Shown here piece by piece: positions 19,834 through 31,055 of a stretch of DNA of 64,000 bases. Position 1 is the stretch's first letter, and each line of letters begins with the position of its first letter. Under the pieces are notes generated by a model. That model made no database searches. It saw only the letters and a list, made by a program, of their open reading frames with translations, and had not been told where the DNA came from. The stretch comes from Brienomyrus brachyistius (lineage: Eukaryota > Chordata > Actinopteri > Osteoglossiformes > Mormyridae): the NCBI RefSeq assembly GCF_023856365.1, contig NC_064556.1, positions 1,254,001 through 1,318,000 on the forward strand, written 5' to 3'. The position numbers and the translations under genes are program-made.

Positions 19834-20676
19834 TTACACATCAGCCTGGGGTTGTTTGTATGCGTGCAAAATACAGAATTCATTATATGCGTCATCTATA
19901 GCCCCCTCGTAATCTGCCCCTTCAACTTCACGTTTCAACTCGCGCAATTTCTCCCGCACATTTATTTCATCTTTAAGATCACACATGACTGCCTCAACAG
20001 CGCCCTGTACTTTCACTGGTGAGGGGTGGGGATTGAACACCGACACCGCTTTCGTGATGATGTGTTTAAACCATGGTCTATACAGCTTTTTGGCCAACTT
20101 TTCAAAATTGTGAAAGAAGTAAAATGGCTCGGGGTCGTACAGGCACGTGTGCCGACGCTGGCTAGGATGCATCACAGAGCAACCTACACAGTCCTCCTTC
20201 AAGTCCTCCTCGATCACATGATCCAGAATGCAGGCAAGTGCCCCTTTGATAATTTTCATGGCCGAGTCAGTGATGCTCCCATCCACAACATCTTCAGACA
20301 ATGACAGCGCAGCAAAACGCTTGCAGAGTTCGTCGATCGTCGGTGACGGGGACCGTGGTGCTCCCAAGAATACATGAGGGGTCGCCGCTGCAGCCTCAAC
20401 CATCGATGACGGCCATTGCGCCCATGTTGGGCTCGAAGGGGGTGCCGATGAAAGGCACGGGTCGCCATACGGCCCCCATGATGCGGCCTGCTGAAGGTCA
20501 AAAGGCTCTGGTGAGTTGTCAAGTCACAGCCCAAAAGTCGATTGCGGTATCGGTGGCCGCCGAGGGCAGGTTTCAGCGTTGTTCAGCAGCAGTCCAAAAG
20601 TATTCTCTTCTATCAGTGGCAGCGTGATCGTTTCAGGAGATGGCGGGATAGTCGAAATTGTCTGTTTGCACGCCAT
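19834..20676 (-). pseudogene. Unknown Polinton gene next to right TIR, one in-frame TGA
   Basis: The reading opens at the ATG at 20676 (MACKQTISTIPPSPE) and runs 280 codon positions to a stop at 19834. A single TGA lies at 20524-20526 (position 51). After it the frame continues through Pro/Ser-rich sequence to the internal ATG at 20403. The C-terminal part is globular, with conserved-looking LCKRFAALSLSEDV, CVGCSVMHPSQRRHTC and YDPEPFYFFHNFEKL. The Cys/His spacing CxxC...HPSQRRHTC could bind zinc. Function is unknown. If translation starts at 20403 the 189-residue product is complete, so the gene may still work; I favour the longer original reading because both parts share one frame. Confidence 0.6.
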
Positions 20677-21031
20677 TGCAAGCTGGGGAGTTGTGTCTCG
20701 TTGTCTTTGAGTGCTGGCTCACAGGCGCGATGGGTATTAATACGTTTTTCACCATGGTTAAGTACAGCCTTCTCTCATCTTATTGGTTGCTACTGCCACA
20801 AATGGGGAGGGGCTAATGATCCCCCGTCGATCTCACTTTGTTCAAACTTTTTCTCGAGTTTTATACAGATACAATCTTTATACGAGAATATGCTGCACAG
20901 AGCCCCATGCTTGCGTTGTCTCCACGGCTTGCGGGGTGCCCATGTTGGGTTTAGCGGCACTAAGTCACAGTTATGGAGCGTCGCTGGTGTCATCAAACTC
21001 ATGGCTGGAACCGTCTGTATGAGACAATTTG
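20677..21031. other. Polinton right non-coding stretch
   Basis: There is a minus-strand open stretch but no recognisable protein. It lies between the last leftward gene and the right TIR and presumably contains its promoter. No motif could be assigned. Confidence 0.4.
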
Positions 21032-22032
21032 ACAATTGCTCGCCATTTGACAGGTGCTTGACGCAACGAGCTGGCTCAATAAAGGAAATGCTGTGTGGAT
21101 CTACGCGCATGCGCTCGCTTAAACAAGAATTAACCGCGTTATTCTTTGATTATTGCTGTCGAAAATGCTCAGACCGCTTTACTTTATTATTCACATTGGC
21201 AGAAAAGTGCTTCATTCCTTAAAAACATTACGGCTATAGGTGTTTTATTTGCTAAAACAGGCGCTCCGTCGGCGTCGCCATTTTGAAAGGGGAGGCGGTG
21301 TGGGTGCGCATGCGCCAAACGCCGGACTAGCGATCGTCCATTCCGCCCCGCGTTGTTCAAACAGAGTAGTTGCATGTGGCGAGTCTCCGGGATCGTTTCG
21401 TCCTATTTCTTCTAAAACTAAATGAGTGCTCTCCTTTTAAAACGACGGGCTGTATGTTTATTGGTTTGGTTTGGTTGTGCTGCTATCGTTTGCGCTTGTT
21501 TAAATTTGCTCTTCTGCTGCTTCTTTCGGGCATGTTTGTTTAAATTCACACTGCTTTTCTTTTAAAATAACACTAAGGGTTTTCTTCTTTTGGTGCTTTC
21601 TTCTTTAAAACATTTTGGTGCCTTCTTTTAAAATACGCCGCGGCGCTTACTAACAACACGGGGCTACGGGCCGGACGGACGCCCCCGCTGAACGTGTATG
21701 CGCTAGCTTGCCATCAACCTGTTCTATGTTTTATTATTCCTTAAAAACGTAATTAAAAAAGCACATTAATAAAATACATGTAATGTATTTTTATTCTATT
21801 AAAGTTTAATCTCCCAAACCCCCCTATCGGCAGCACGTGGCATAAGCATGTATTGATACCATATATGTACATAACGGCAGTCTCCCAAAACCATTTCGCC
21901 CCCTATCTGCAAAACGTGGCATAAGCATGTATTGATACCATATATGGGCATAAACTCTCGACCAATCAGAATCAAGGATAATCCACTTCCTCTTATGACG
22001 TCAGAAGCGGAGAATTAAGCTCCGCCCAAGGT
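21032..22032 (-). repeat. Polinton right terminal inverted repeat (tip displaced)
   Basis: It is the reverse complement of the left arm from its inner limit up to gctccgcccaaggta. There the expected last ~20 bases are replaced by rearranged sequence, and the true tip reappears at 22256-22273. Variant bases (ggattatccttgattctg in the reverse sense) distinguish this arm from the left one. Confidence 0.9.
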
Positions 22033-22273
22033 AGTTTTTATTTTCGTATCTTATTTTATTCCAGTTTATGGAAGTGTTTGCATTAACAATTATATCCTTG
22101 CCTTACAAGAGATATTATGTGGTACCTTGGGCGGAGCTTAATTCTCCGCTTCTGACGTCATAAGAGGAAGTGGATTATCCTTGATTCTGATTGGTCGAGA
22201 TTGGTCATGAGCTGATCTTTATCTATTCTTCTTGTGAGAGGAGGACCACATTTCAGTACCACATAATATCTCT
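22031..22273. other. Fold-back rearrangement at Polinton right end
   Basis: 22031-22107 is the reverse complement of host flank 22274-22350. 22108-22200 is an inverted copy of the right TIR tip and carries the right-arm variant bases. 22206-22246 is identical, reversed, to 24328-24368 over 41 bp. 22256-22273 is the normal tip. Together they form a large hairpin-capable palindrome with a templated insert. Confidence 0.85.
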
Positions 22274-22952
22274 TGTAAGGCAAGGATATAATTGTTAATG
22301 CAAACACTTCCATAAACTGGAATAAAATAAGATACGAAAATAAAAACTACAATTAAACAAGAACTATAAATGTGAACTGATTCTGAAACAAGCTGAAATT
22401 AAATAAAAACAAACATAAAATTCTTTGTTACCTTTTTAAATAGTACTAACCTAAAGTAATGATGTGATTATCTCTGGGGCTCTTGTGAAATGCACTTGAA
22501 CTGAAATAGCCAAAAGCACTCAATCATGACGTTTTGTAGGAGCTAGAAAAGTCCATCTGTCCTTCCAACTATGGGGAGGTATTCAAAAGTGACTATTCAA
22601 AGTGACTTAAAGGTCACTTTGATTTAAATGATTCCTCACTTTGGTATCGTAAAAACTACCAATAAAATATGTTTGTACTGCAACACCATATACCTCTCTA
22701 TGTCCTTACATCAGAATTATTATCAGCTTGATTTTTAATTTTGTTAATTAGACGGAAATCTACTTAGTTCATGTATTGTTTTAGCTTCAGTAATGATAGT
22801 TAGAATCATTTAAATCAAAGTGACCATTACTGTCATCTCACCATATACCAGCATGCAGAGACAACAGGCCGGAGCTCAGGATCCACAGTGTGAATATAAC
22901 AAGGACAGGGCAGTGTACAGGTAGGAGAAAAGGCCCCAGTACAGTTAACTAC
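22274..22952 (+). repeat. Right half of duplicated region (paralogue of 44405-45090, reversed)
   Basis: The stretch starts with the right-hand target duplication (22274-22279). It is nearly identical to the reverse complement of 44405-45090. It contains a local inverted motif, aaaggtcactttgatttaaa, at both 22610 and 22805. Confidence 0.85.
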
Positions 22953-24433
22953 CGTAAAATACATAGACACGTTAAAAGCAGTTTAACTGGTCTGACACTG
23001 AGCTTAAAGCTTAGTTTGGCAGGGGAAGCTCTCTGTGCCTGACCAGGGTGTCCAAACCAACACGCTGAAGTACAACAGCAGACACTGGATTTGTAGCTGA
23101 TGAGAATATCTATTCAGTGCTGAGGAGCTCAGTGATCCGAAGTGCAAGACACAGTGCACAAAGGCACAGTGCACAAAGGCACAGTGCACAAAGGCACAGT
23201 GCACAAAGGCACAGTGCACAAAGGCACAGTGCACAAAGGCACAGTGCAGTGTGCAAACAGAGTTCAGTGTGTGACCATCAGTTCACATACAAAACAGTGC
23301 TCTGGATAAAGTGTTTGTGAGCACAGTTATGCTCACTACAGCTTATCAGAACACTCTCCATGGTGCCTCTGTGGAACTTGATGAGCATGGCCAGGCTTGC
23401 TGCTTCATTCGGGAAGTGAACTCACTGCTGGGCTTTCTTTAGAGTGTAGACAATGTTGTTTTTAGAGTGTCACACTTTGCTAACTCTTATTGTGTTGAAT
23501 TGACACCACAGAGTGTTAAACCACTGTGACTCCACCCCTCCCCAGATTACAAGCCCATATGGACGGCACACGAGTACAAACTGGGTGGTCTGTATGTGCC
23601 CCATGTTAATGTTCACCCAAGAACTCATATGAGGACCATAGGAGCCGCCCCAGATCCACCAGCCGTCATGAGAGACTCTGACCCATATGGACCTTACAGC
23701 CTTTTCTCTTTTCTTATTAAAACTTTGTCAGCTTAGATTTGATTGTTCTTGAAGATTAGAAACTGGTGTTCTGAACAAAAACTTGTTCTTAGCTCTTACT
23801 TGTGATTTTATGTTGGTTTTGAGCCAACAGAAAGACTTATGGAACCGGATTTCAGAGTGGTATAAGAAGTATTTTATTTCCAGGGGGTGGCTTTGTTCAT
23901 GTACGGCCACTTTGATGACCAGTGTTGGCCTGGAATTGTGGGTAATATATGCAGAAAGCTTTGCTGTGCAGCTCATAGAACTGCCAACTCCCCTGTAGAC
24001 CAATGGTGTTGGATGTATATTTGCATAGCTTGACAGGCCTGCCTTTGATTTAAGACTTTTTTTTAAACTAAATTCACCATAATGGTGTCGAATAGGATAA
24101 GTGTATAAACCCCACATATAGTTAAACATGTTAGTTGGAGCAACAAGATTGGATCTTTGCAGGCTTTGCTCTTGTGTGCTGATCAGTGGCTGGTTGACAG
24201 GCTTTGGTCTTCCTGGGGGGGGGACTCTAAAGGTGGACCAATAAGGATTTATCATATGGGTAGGTGCTATGCAAGGAATTCCTTAGATTTCCCTGGCAGT
24301 ATGTATTCTGTTTTTTCTTTCCTGCTTGTCCTCCTCTCACAAGAAGAATAGATAAAGATCAGCTCATGTTACCCTGCTGTAGCCCAACCATTGAAGAGAA
24401 CCCTTCAGGATTCTTCTAGGGTTACCCACCTAT
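22953..24433. other. Intron DNA with a short minisatellite; otherwise nothing recognised
   Basis: Besides the 15-bp repeat listed separately, I see no gene, RNA or known repeat. A minus-strand ORF of 175 codons at 23728-24255 has low complexity and no domain. The 41 bp at 24328-24368 are the apparent template for the insert at the Polinton right end. Confidence 0.45.
23146..23252 (+). repeat. 15-bp minisatellite, about seven copies
   Basis: The unit is aaggcacagtgcaca. As the period is a multiple of three, open frames run through it on both strands; these are not genes. Confidence 0.9.
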
Positions 24434-26650
24434 AAGTACTACTGCAGTACTGAAGGCGGGGAGCCGGTCGGCATGCACCAATTAGCTCAGACAACCAAAA
24501 AGAGTACTGCAGTACTGAAGGGGGGGAGCCGGTTGGCATGCAGCAATTAGCTCAGACAACCAAAAAGAGTACTGCAGTACTGAAGGCGGGGAGCCGGTCG
24601 GCATGCACCAATTAGCTCAGGGAACCAAAAAGAGTACTGCAGTACTGAAGGCGGGGAGCCAGTCGGCATGCACCAATTAGCTCAGGGAACCAAAAAGAGT
24701 ACTGCAGTACTGAAGGCGGGGAGCCAGTCGGCATGCACCAATTAGCTCAGGGAACCAAAAAGAATACTGCAGTACTGAAGGCGGGGAGCCGGTCGGCATG
24801 CACCAATTAGCTCAGGGAACCAAAAAGAGTACTGCAGTACTGAAGGCGGGGAGCCAGTCGGCATGCACCAATTAGCTCAGGGAACCAAAAAGAGTACTGC
24901 AGTACTGAAGGCGGGGAGCCAGTCGGCATGCACCAATTAGCTCAGGGAACCAAAAAGAGTACTGCAGTACTGAAGGCGGGGAGCCAGTCGGCATGCACCA
25001 ATTAGCTCAGGGAACCAAAAAGAGTACTGCAGTACTGAAGGCGGGGAGCCGGTCGGCACGCACCAATTAGCTCAGACAACCAAAAAGAGTACTGCAGTAC
25101 TGAAGGGGGGGAGCCGGTTGGCATGCAGCAATTAGCTCAGGCAACCAAAAAGAGTACTGCAGTACTGAAGGCGGGGAGCCGGTCGGCATGCAGCAATTAG
25201 CTCAGGCAACCAAAAAGAGTACTGCAGTACTGAAGGCGGGGAGCCGGTCGGCATGCAGCAATTAGCTCAGGCAACCAAAAAGAGTACTGCAGTACTGAAG
25301 GCGGGGAGCCGGTCGGCACGCACCAATTAGCTCAGGCAACCAAAAAGAGTACTGCAGTACTGAAGGTGGGGAGCCAGTCGGCATGCAGCAATTAGCTCAG
25401 GCAACCAAAAAGAGTACTGCAGTACTGAAGGCGGGGAGCCGGTCGGCACGCACCAATTAGCTCAGGCAACCAAAAAGAGTACTGCAGTACTGAAGGCGGG
25501 GAGCCGGTCGGCACGCACCAATTAGCTCAGGCAACCAAAAAGAGTACTGCAGTACTGAAGGCGGGGAGCCGGTCGGCACGCACCAATTAGCTCAGGCAAC
25601 CAAAAAGAGTACTGCAGTACTGAAGGCGGGGAGCCGGTCGGCATGCAGCAATTAGCTCAGGCAACCAAAAAGAGTACTGCAGTACTGAAGGGGGGGAGCC
25701 GGTCGGCATGCAGCAATTAGCTCAGGCAACCAAAAAGAGTACTGCAGTACTGAATGGGGGGAGCCGGTCGGCACGCACCAATTAGCTCAGGCAACCAAAA
25801 AGAGTACTGCAGTACTGAAGGTGGGGAGCCAGTCGGCATGCAGCAATTAGCTCAGACAACCAAAAAGAGTACTGCAGTACTGAAGGCGGGGAGCCGGTCG
25901 GCATGCAGCAATTAGCTCAGACATCCAAAAAGAGTACTGCAGTACTGAAGGCGGGGAGCCGGTCGGCACGCACCAATTAGCTCAGGCAACCAAAAAGAGT
26001 ACTGCAGTACTGAAGGCGGGGAGCCAGTCGGCATGCAGCAATTAGCTCAGACAACCAAAAAGAGTACTGCAGTACTGAAGGCGGGGAGCCGGTCGGCATG
26101 CAGCAATTAGCTCAGACATCCAAAAAGAGTACTGCAGTACTGAAGGGGGGGAGCCGGTCGGCACGCACCAATTAGCTCAGGCAACCAAAAAGAGTACTGC
26201 AGTACTGAAGGCGGGGAGCCGGTCGGCACGCACCAATTAGCTCAGGCAACCAAAAAGAGTACTGCAGTACTGAAGGTGGGGAGCCAGTCGGCATGCAGCA
26301 ATTAGCTCAGACATCCAAAAAGAGTACTGCAGTACTGAAGGCGGGGAGCCGTTCGGCACGCACCAATTAGCTCAGACAACCAAATAGAGTACTGCAGTAC
26401 TGAAGGCGGGGAGCCGGTCCGCATGCACCAATTAGCTCAGACAACCAAAAAGAGTACTGCAATACTGATGGCGGGGAGCCAGTCGGCATGCAGCAATTAG
26501 CTCAGACATCCAAAAAGAGTACTGCAGTACTGAAGGCGGGGAGCCGGTCGGCACGCACCAATTAGCTCAGACAACCAAATAGAGTACTGCAATACTGATG
26601 GCGGGGAGCCAGTCGGCATGCAGCAATTAGCTCAGACAACCAAATAGAGC
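24434..26650 (+). repeat. 65-bp satellite array, about 34 copies
   Basis: Each unit holds the perfect 14-bp palindrome agtactgcagtact followed by gaaggcggggagccggtcgg, then caattagctcag and ccaaaaag. Units differ at a few recurring positions (ggtcgg/agtcgg, gcatgcacc/gcacgcacc/gcatgcagc, caggg/caggc/cagac) that occur in runs, indicating local amplification. The last units drift (gcaatactgatgg), as expected at an array edge. Confidence 0.95.
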
Positions 26651-27545
26651 ACTGTGATTATATTATACCCAATTTACATAAATTTGCTAATTGGCTGAAT
26701 AAGATGATAAACTGAATACTACTGCAGTGGTATCGGTTTATCATTTTCTCAGTTTAGTTGTCTGTATTCAGTTTAGTTTATGTATGACAGTTACACCTGG
26801 TGTTGGCATAACTGTATAATTTTATATCCATAAAATATATCCGTCGTTGACTGTATTAACTAATTTTAGTTGTGCCAATTTGATTTTATTTGTCGATCCA
26901 AATGTACAGCATTTCTTTCTAATTTAGATGTAATTACGGCAATTAGTCATTAAAATCCTGGGCAAACCCAAAAATGGTACTGTAATCACTTACTTGAGAG
27001 TTTTTAATTCAATGGAGGAGATAATACTTTATCCTGCATCGACAATTTAAGCATGAACAGAAAATAAAGGCTGTTGTTGACAGGCTCACTGTCAAAATGT
27101 GTTTGTGAAAATGCCAATATTGAGCTTCCTGTCAAAGACCATCATAAATTCTCAGGCTATTTACTCAGTTTGCTGACTGAGGATGGTGAATGAAATGCTG
27201 TTAGTTAGTTCTGCTAATCAAGCCGAAATCTGTTTGAAATCAAGTTAATCTCCCTAAAACCCACTGAGTACAAAGGGCAGCATATCAGACTGTCTGTCCT
27301 GCCTGCTGTGTCTCTGTGGTGGAGCAGGATGTCACTGGTTCTCTTCTGCTGTTATGAGAAGATTGATGTTCTGAAGCCGCCCTAATGAATAAAGCTTAAA
27401 AAGGTGTCTTACACCTTTACACATTAAAATCCACCACTAGGTTATTCTGTCAGCAGCAAGAGCACTTTTAATGGGGACCGTTACAGACCTTCTGTTACAT
27501 TTTTGTAGATGATTTGAGGTCTTTATATTTCTGCCTTTTTGACAG
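26651..27545. other. Intron DNA before the FISNA-side exons, nothing recognised
   Basis: No ORF, RNA gene or repeat could be supported. The sequence ends in the acceptor ttttgacag used by the exon at 27546. Confidence 0.5.
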
Positions 27546-27609
27546 AGACCAAATGGAAGAATGCAGATCAGATCTACAGGAGAAACCGGGTTTCTCTTCC
27601 ATATTGAAG
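27546..27609 (+). CDS. NLR gene A, linker exon
   Basis: The acceptor is ttttgacag and the donor gtttgc. It encodes DQMEECRSDLQ and EKPGFSSILK after one base completing the previous Arg codon. It joins in phase 0 to the next exon. Confidence 0.75.
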
Positions 27610-27792
27610 GTTTGCATTTATGGCTGATATATATTTTCTGAAGTGTTGTGTCAATTGGTTTATATTTTATACAGCTGTACAGTAAGAAACTAATAATGTT
27701 AATGAAAAGTTATTCAACCCTATGAGTCACTAAATAAAACTATGAAATGGTTTAGTTCAAGTAGCAATAATTAACTGTGACTGTGCATTTAG

Positions 27793-28021
27793 TCACTAGA
27801 GGAAAATGCTGTTAAGTTCCTGAAGGACGAGCTGAAGAAGATCACGAGGTACCTAGATCAGAATTACCCAGAGTGCTCTGAGCCTCAACTGGAGGAGGAC
27901 AATGGCCTGGACAATGATGGTCAGATGCAGAAGACCTGTGGTAGAGATGGAGCTCTGAATATCACACTGTACATCCTGAGGACCATGGAGCAAAATGATC
28001 TTGCTGACCTACTGGAGAAGA
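27793..28021 (+). CDS. NLR gene A, N-terminal effector-like exon
   Basis: This 229-bp exon lies between gcatttag and gtaaga. It encodes about 76 residues: LEENAVKFLKDELKKI, a variable acidic stretch, then LNITLYILRTMEQNDLADLL. The helical ends and length fit the PYD/death-fold-like domain that precedes FISNA in fish NLRC3-like proteins. Such domains mediate homotypic contacts. Confidence 0.75.
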
Positions 28022-28197
28022 GTAAGAGCTGAATCTCATTCTGTGTGTGTTTGTTTGGTCGCAGAAAAATGGTATTTTAAAAAACATGTATTACATTTCA
28101 GTTTATCATTTAATTTAATATGATTCAGTTTTGCTTGTATGAGTAAAAAAAATTGGTTTTTGAAAAGTCTGTTTATTTACCTCTCATTTCATTTCAG

Positions 28198-29983
28198 GGC
28201 ATCTTCTGTCACAATGTCAGCGCGGAATCAAAGGGAACCTGAAGCAGAAATGTGAGCGTGTATTTGAAGGGAAAGCTAAGGGAGGACAGCCAACACTCCT
28301 CAATGAGATTTACACAGAACTCTACATAACTGAAGGTGGGACTGGAGGAGTCAATGATGAACATGAAGTGAGACAGATTGAAAGAGCATCCAAGAAAAGG
28401 CGAACAGAAGATACTACAGTCAAGTGCAATGATATATTTAAACCCTTATGTGGGTGTGAGACACCTATGAGAACTGTACTCAGTAAAGGGGTGGCAGGTA
28501 TCGGGAAAACAATCTCTGTGCAGAAATTTATTCTTGACTGGGCAGAAGGAAAAGCAAACCAGGATGTTCACTTCATATTTGCTCTTCCTTTCCGGGACCT
28601 GAATTTGATTAAGAAGGAATACAGTCTGATTGAACTGCTTCAACACTTTGTCCCTGATCTCAAATCAGTTGAATCTTCTGAGCTTTTTAGGTACAAAGTC
28701 TTATTCATCTTTGATGGTCTGGATGAGTGTCGCCTTCCTCTAGATTTTCAGAACAATGAGAGCTGGTTTGATGTAACAAAGAAAACATCACTGGATGTGC
28801 TGTTGACTAACCTCATTAAGGGGAATCTGCTCCCATCCGCTCTCCTCTGGATAACCTCCCGGCCAGCAGCAGCCAATCAGATACCTCCTGAGTGTGTCCA
28901 CCGGGTGACAGAGATACGAGGGTTCAGTGATGCCCAGAAGGAGGAGTATTTCAGCAGGAGATTCAGTGATGAGAGCCTGGCCAGCAGGATTATCACACAT
29001 GTGAAATCATCAAGGAGCCTCTTCATCATGTGCCACATACCTGTGTTCTGCTGGATTTCAGCCACTGTCCTTGAGAAGCTTTTTAGTGAGACTGACAGGG
29101 GAGAAATTCCAAGCACTCTGACAGACATGTACACACACTTCCTGATCTTTCAGACAGGTTTAAAAAATGACAAGTACATGAAAAAAAGTGAAACCAAGCT
29201 TAATAAATGCTTTGAATCTAGTAAGGAATCCCTGATAAAACTTGGTAAGCTGGCTTTTGACAACCTTGAGAAAGGCAATCTCATATTTTATGAGCAAGAT
29301 CTGACAGAGAATGACCTTGATGTCACTGAAGCTTCAGTTTACTCTGGATTGTGCACAGACATCTTTAAAGAGGAATATGGGCTGTATCAGGAGAAGGTGT
29401 ACTGCTTTGTGCATCTGAGCGTCCAGGAGTATCTCGCTGCTTTATATGCGTTTCTGTCAAACTCATCAGCTAAACTGCTGAAGACTGCAGTGGATCAGGC
29501 ATTAGAGAGCAAGAATGGACACTTGGACCTCTACCTCCGCTTCCTCCTGGGCCTCTCAACAGACTCCAGTAAGACTCTGTTACAAAGACTACTGGTAAAG
29601 ACCAGAACCAGCTCACATAAGACTTTAAAAACATTCTTAAAATGCCTACTGGGAAAGACAAGAACCAGCTCACATAACATTACAGAAACAGCTCAATACA
29701 TCAAGGAGAAAATACAGGAGAATTTATCTCCAGAAAGGACCATCAACCTCTTCCACTGTCTTAATGAGCTGGGTGACAACTCTCTAGTAGAGGAAATACA
29801 AAGATACCTGAATTCAGGACGTCTTTCAGCAGAAGACCTCTCACCTGCACAGTACTCGGCTCTGGCCTTTGTGATGCTGATGTCAGATAAGGAGCTGGAT
29901 GTGTTTGATCTGAAGAAATTCATCAGATCAGATAAGGAGCATTGGAGGCTGCTGCCTGTGGTCAAGACATCTAGGAGAGCTCT
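28198..29983 (+). CDS. NLR gene A, FISNA-NACHT exon (NLRC3-like)
   Basis: This 1786-bp exon follows catttcag and ends at gtaagt. It encodes the fish-specific FISNA segment ([45 protein letters not shown]) and a NACHT NTPase. The P-loop is GVAGIGKT near residue 100 of the exon, Walker B is [11 protein letters not shown], and sensor-type residues occur in [15 protein letters not shown]. The winged-helix/HD2 part has [22 protein letters not shown] sequence, seen as [20 protein letters not shown] proteins of this kind are cytosolic sensors or regulators of innate immunity that oligomerise through NACHT. The exon is fully open. The apparent stop at 29986 is in the intron. The complete model in this window is about 1290 codons over 14 exons. 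Confidence 0.92.
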
Positions 29984-30914
29984 GTAAGTCAGGATGTGAA
30001 ACAGTATCTTGTCTGGCAGGAACAGATTTACTTTGTTAAAATATTTAAAATATTCAATTTATTCCTTCTTATGGATTAATTCCTGGGCTGGATTGTTTTT
30101 TGATAATCTGGAACCCAGATCTTATAATGACTGAGGGTAGTAATGTAGTAAAAACACAAAAGTGTCATTTCCATGACAACCCTGTGTGCATCCTAACCTG
30201 CTATAGAAACAAAGGGGGTCCTTGTCTGAGGGGGTTATGAGTGAAATGATCCTTTATTTGCACAAGTAGAGGTACATTGGAATGCATCTCTTCTCACTCT
30301 CCATGAGAGACACAGACACATTTACAGGTGAGACCAAGCTTAGGGGTCACAGCACAGGGTCAGCTGACATCCAGGCCCACAGACATGTGACTGTTCTGCT
30401 GAGTGTCTAACCAGTGATCCTCCAATCACAGGCACAGAGGCTTAGCCTGCTGAGTCACACACCAGCCCCACAGAAATGGTATGTGAGTGTTACTGTCAGC
30501 AGGTGTGTCCATGTGATGGAGCCCAGAGCTGGGAGCTTCCAGAAGACTGCTGTCTCTGACTGCTCACTGGCGCCCTCTGCTGGCTCCAGCTGCTCCTAGC
30601 TGAGGATGCGACGACAGCTAGTCAGGCAATAATAGACTAACATCGTTTTAAATATACGATGAAACTGTATAAATATATTATTTCCCCTGTTGGATTAATA
30701 ACCAGGCTGGATGTTTTTGTAACCCAGATTTTATATTGACTGAAGGTAGTGATGTCATTAAAATACAGGTTTTCCGTGACCATCCTTTGTGTGACAATCA
30801 AGCACGAGGCAGAATTTTACAGAAAGTTCCAGTTTGCCTTAATACTGGGAAAAACACTCAGAAATTATTTTCAGTGTTGGATAATGGAGGAAGTATTTCT
30901 GTAAATACTGGGTG

Positions 30915-31055
30915 TTCTACGTGACTCTGCGGGTTCGGACTCTGTGCCCTTGAGTGGAGGTCACTGGTTCAGATCTCCTGGCCGGGCAGTGATGTCATTG
31001 CAGGGCCCTTGGCTAAGACCCTTAATACCAATGGCTGTAGGGGCGCTGGATGACA
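30915..31055 (+). repeat. tRNA-derived SINE fragment
   Basis: A head with cactggttcagatctcctgg (box B-like) is followed by ggccgggcagtgatgtcatt, cagggcccttggctaagacc and aggggcgctgg, a layout shared by fish tRNA-SINEs. It is degraded at the start. Confidence 0.5.

Larger units (their letters stand above)
6921..22273 (+). mobile_element. Polinton/Maverick (polintovirus-like) element, 15.35 kb
   Basis: It starts agagatattatgtggtac and ends with the inverted form gtaccacataatatctct, giving the AG...CT ends usual for Polintons. It is flanked by a perfect 6-bp duplication. Inside are the diagnostic genes: protein-primed DNA polymerase B, retroviral-type integrase, packaging ATPase, adenain-like protease, and major and minor capsid proteins. 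Two divergently located gene sets converge at 15480-15540. Single in-frame TGA codons in the polymerase, major capsid and one unknown gene, and a rearranged right end, suggest a relatively recent but disabled copy. It sits in the first long intron of NLR gene A, in an otherwise high-repeat interval. Confidence 0.95.

Noticed and set aside
23004..23320. ORFs of QRHSA or FVHCA repeats
   Set aside because: They are translations of a 15-bp minisatellite.
24434..26650. Regular direct repeats that could suggest a CRISPR array
   Set aside because: Units are contiguous 65-bp copies without variable spacers, in a vertebrate genome. It is a satellite.
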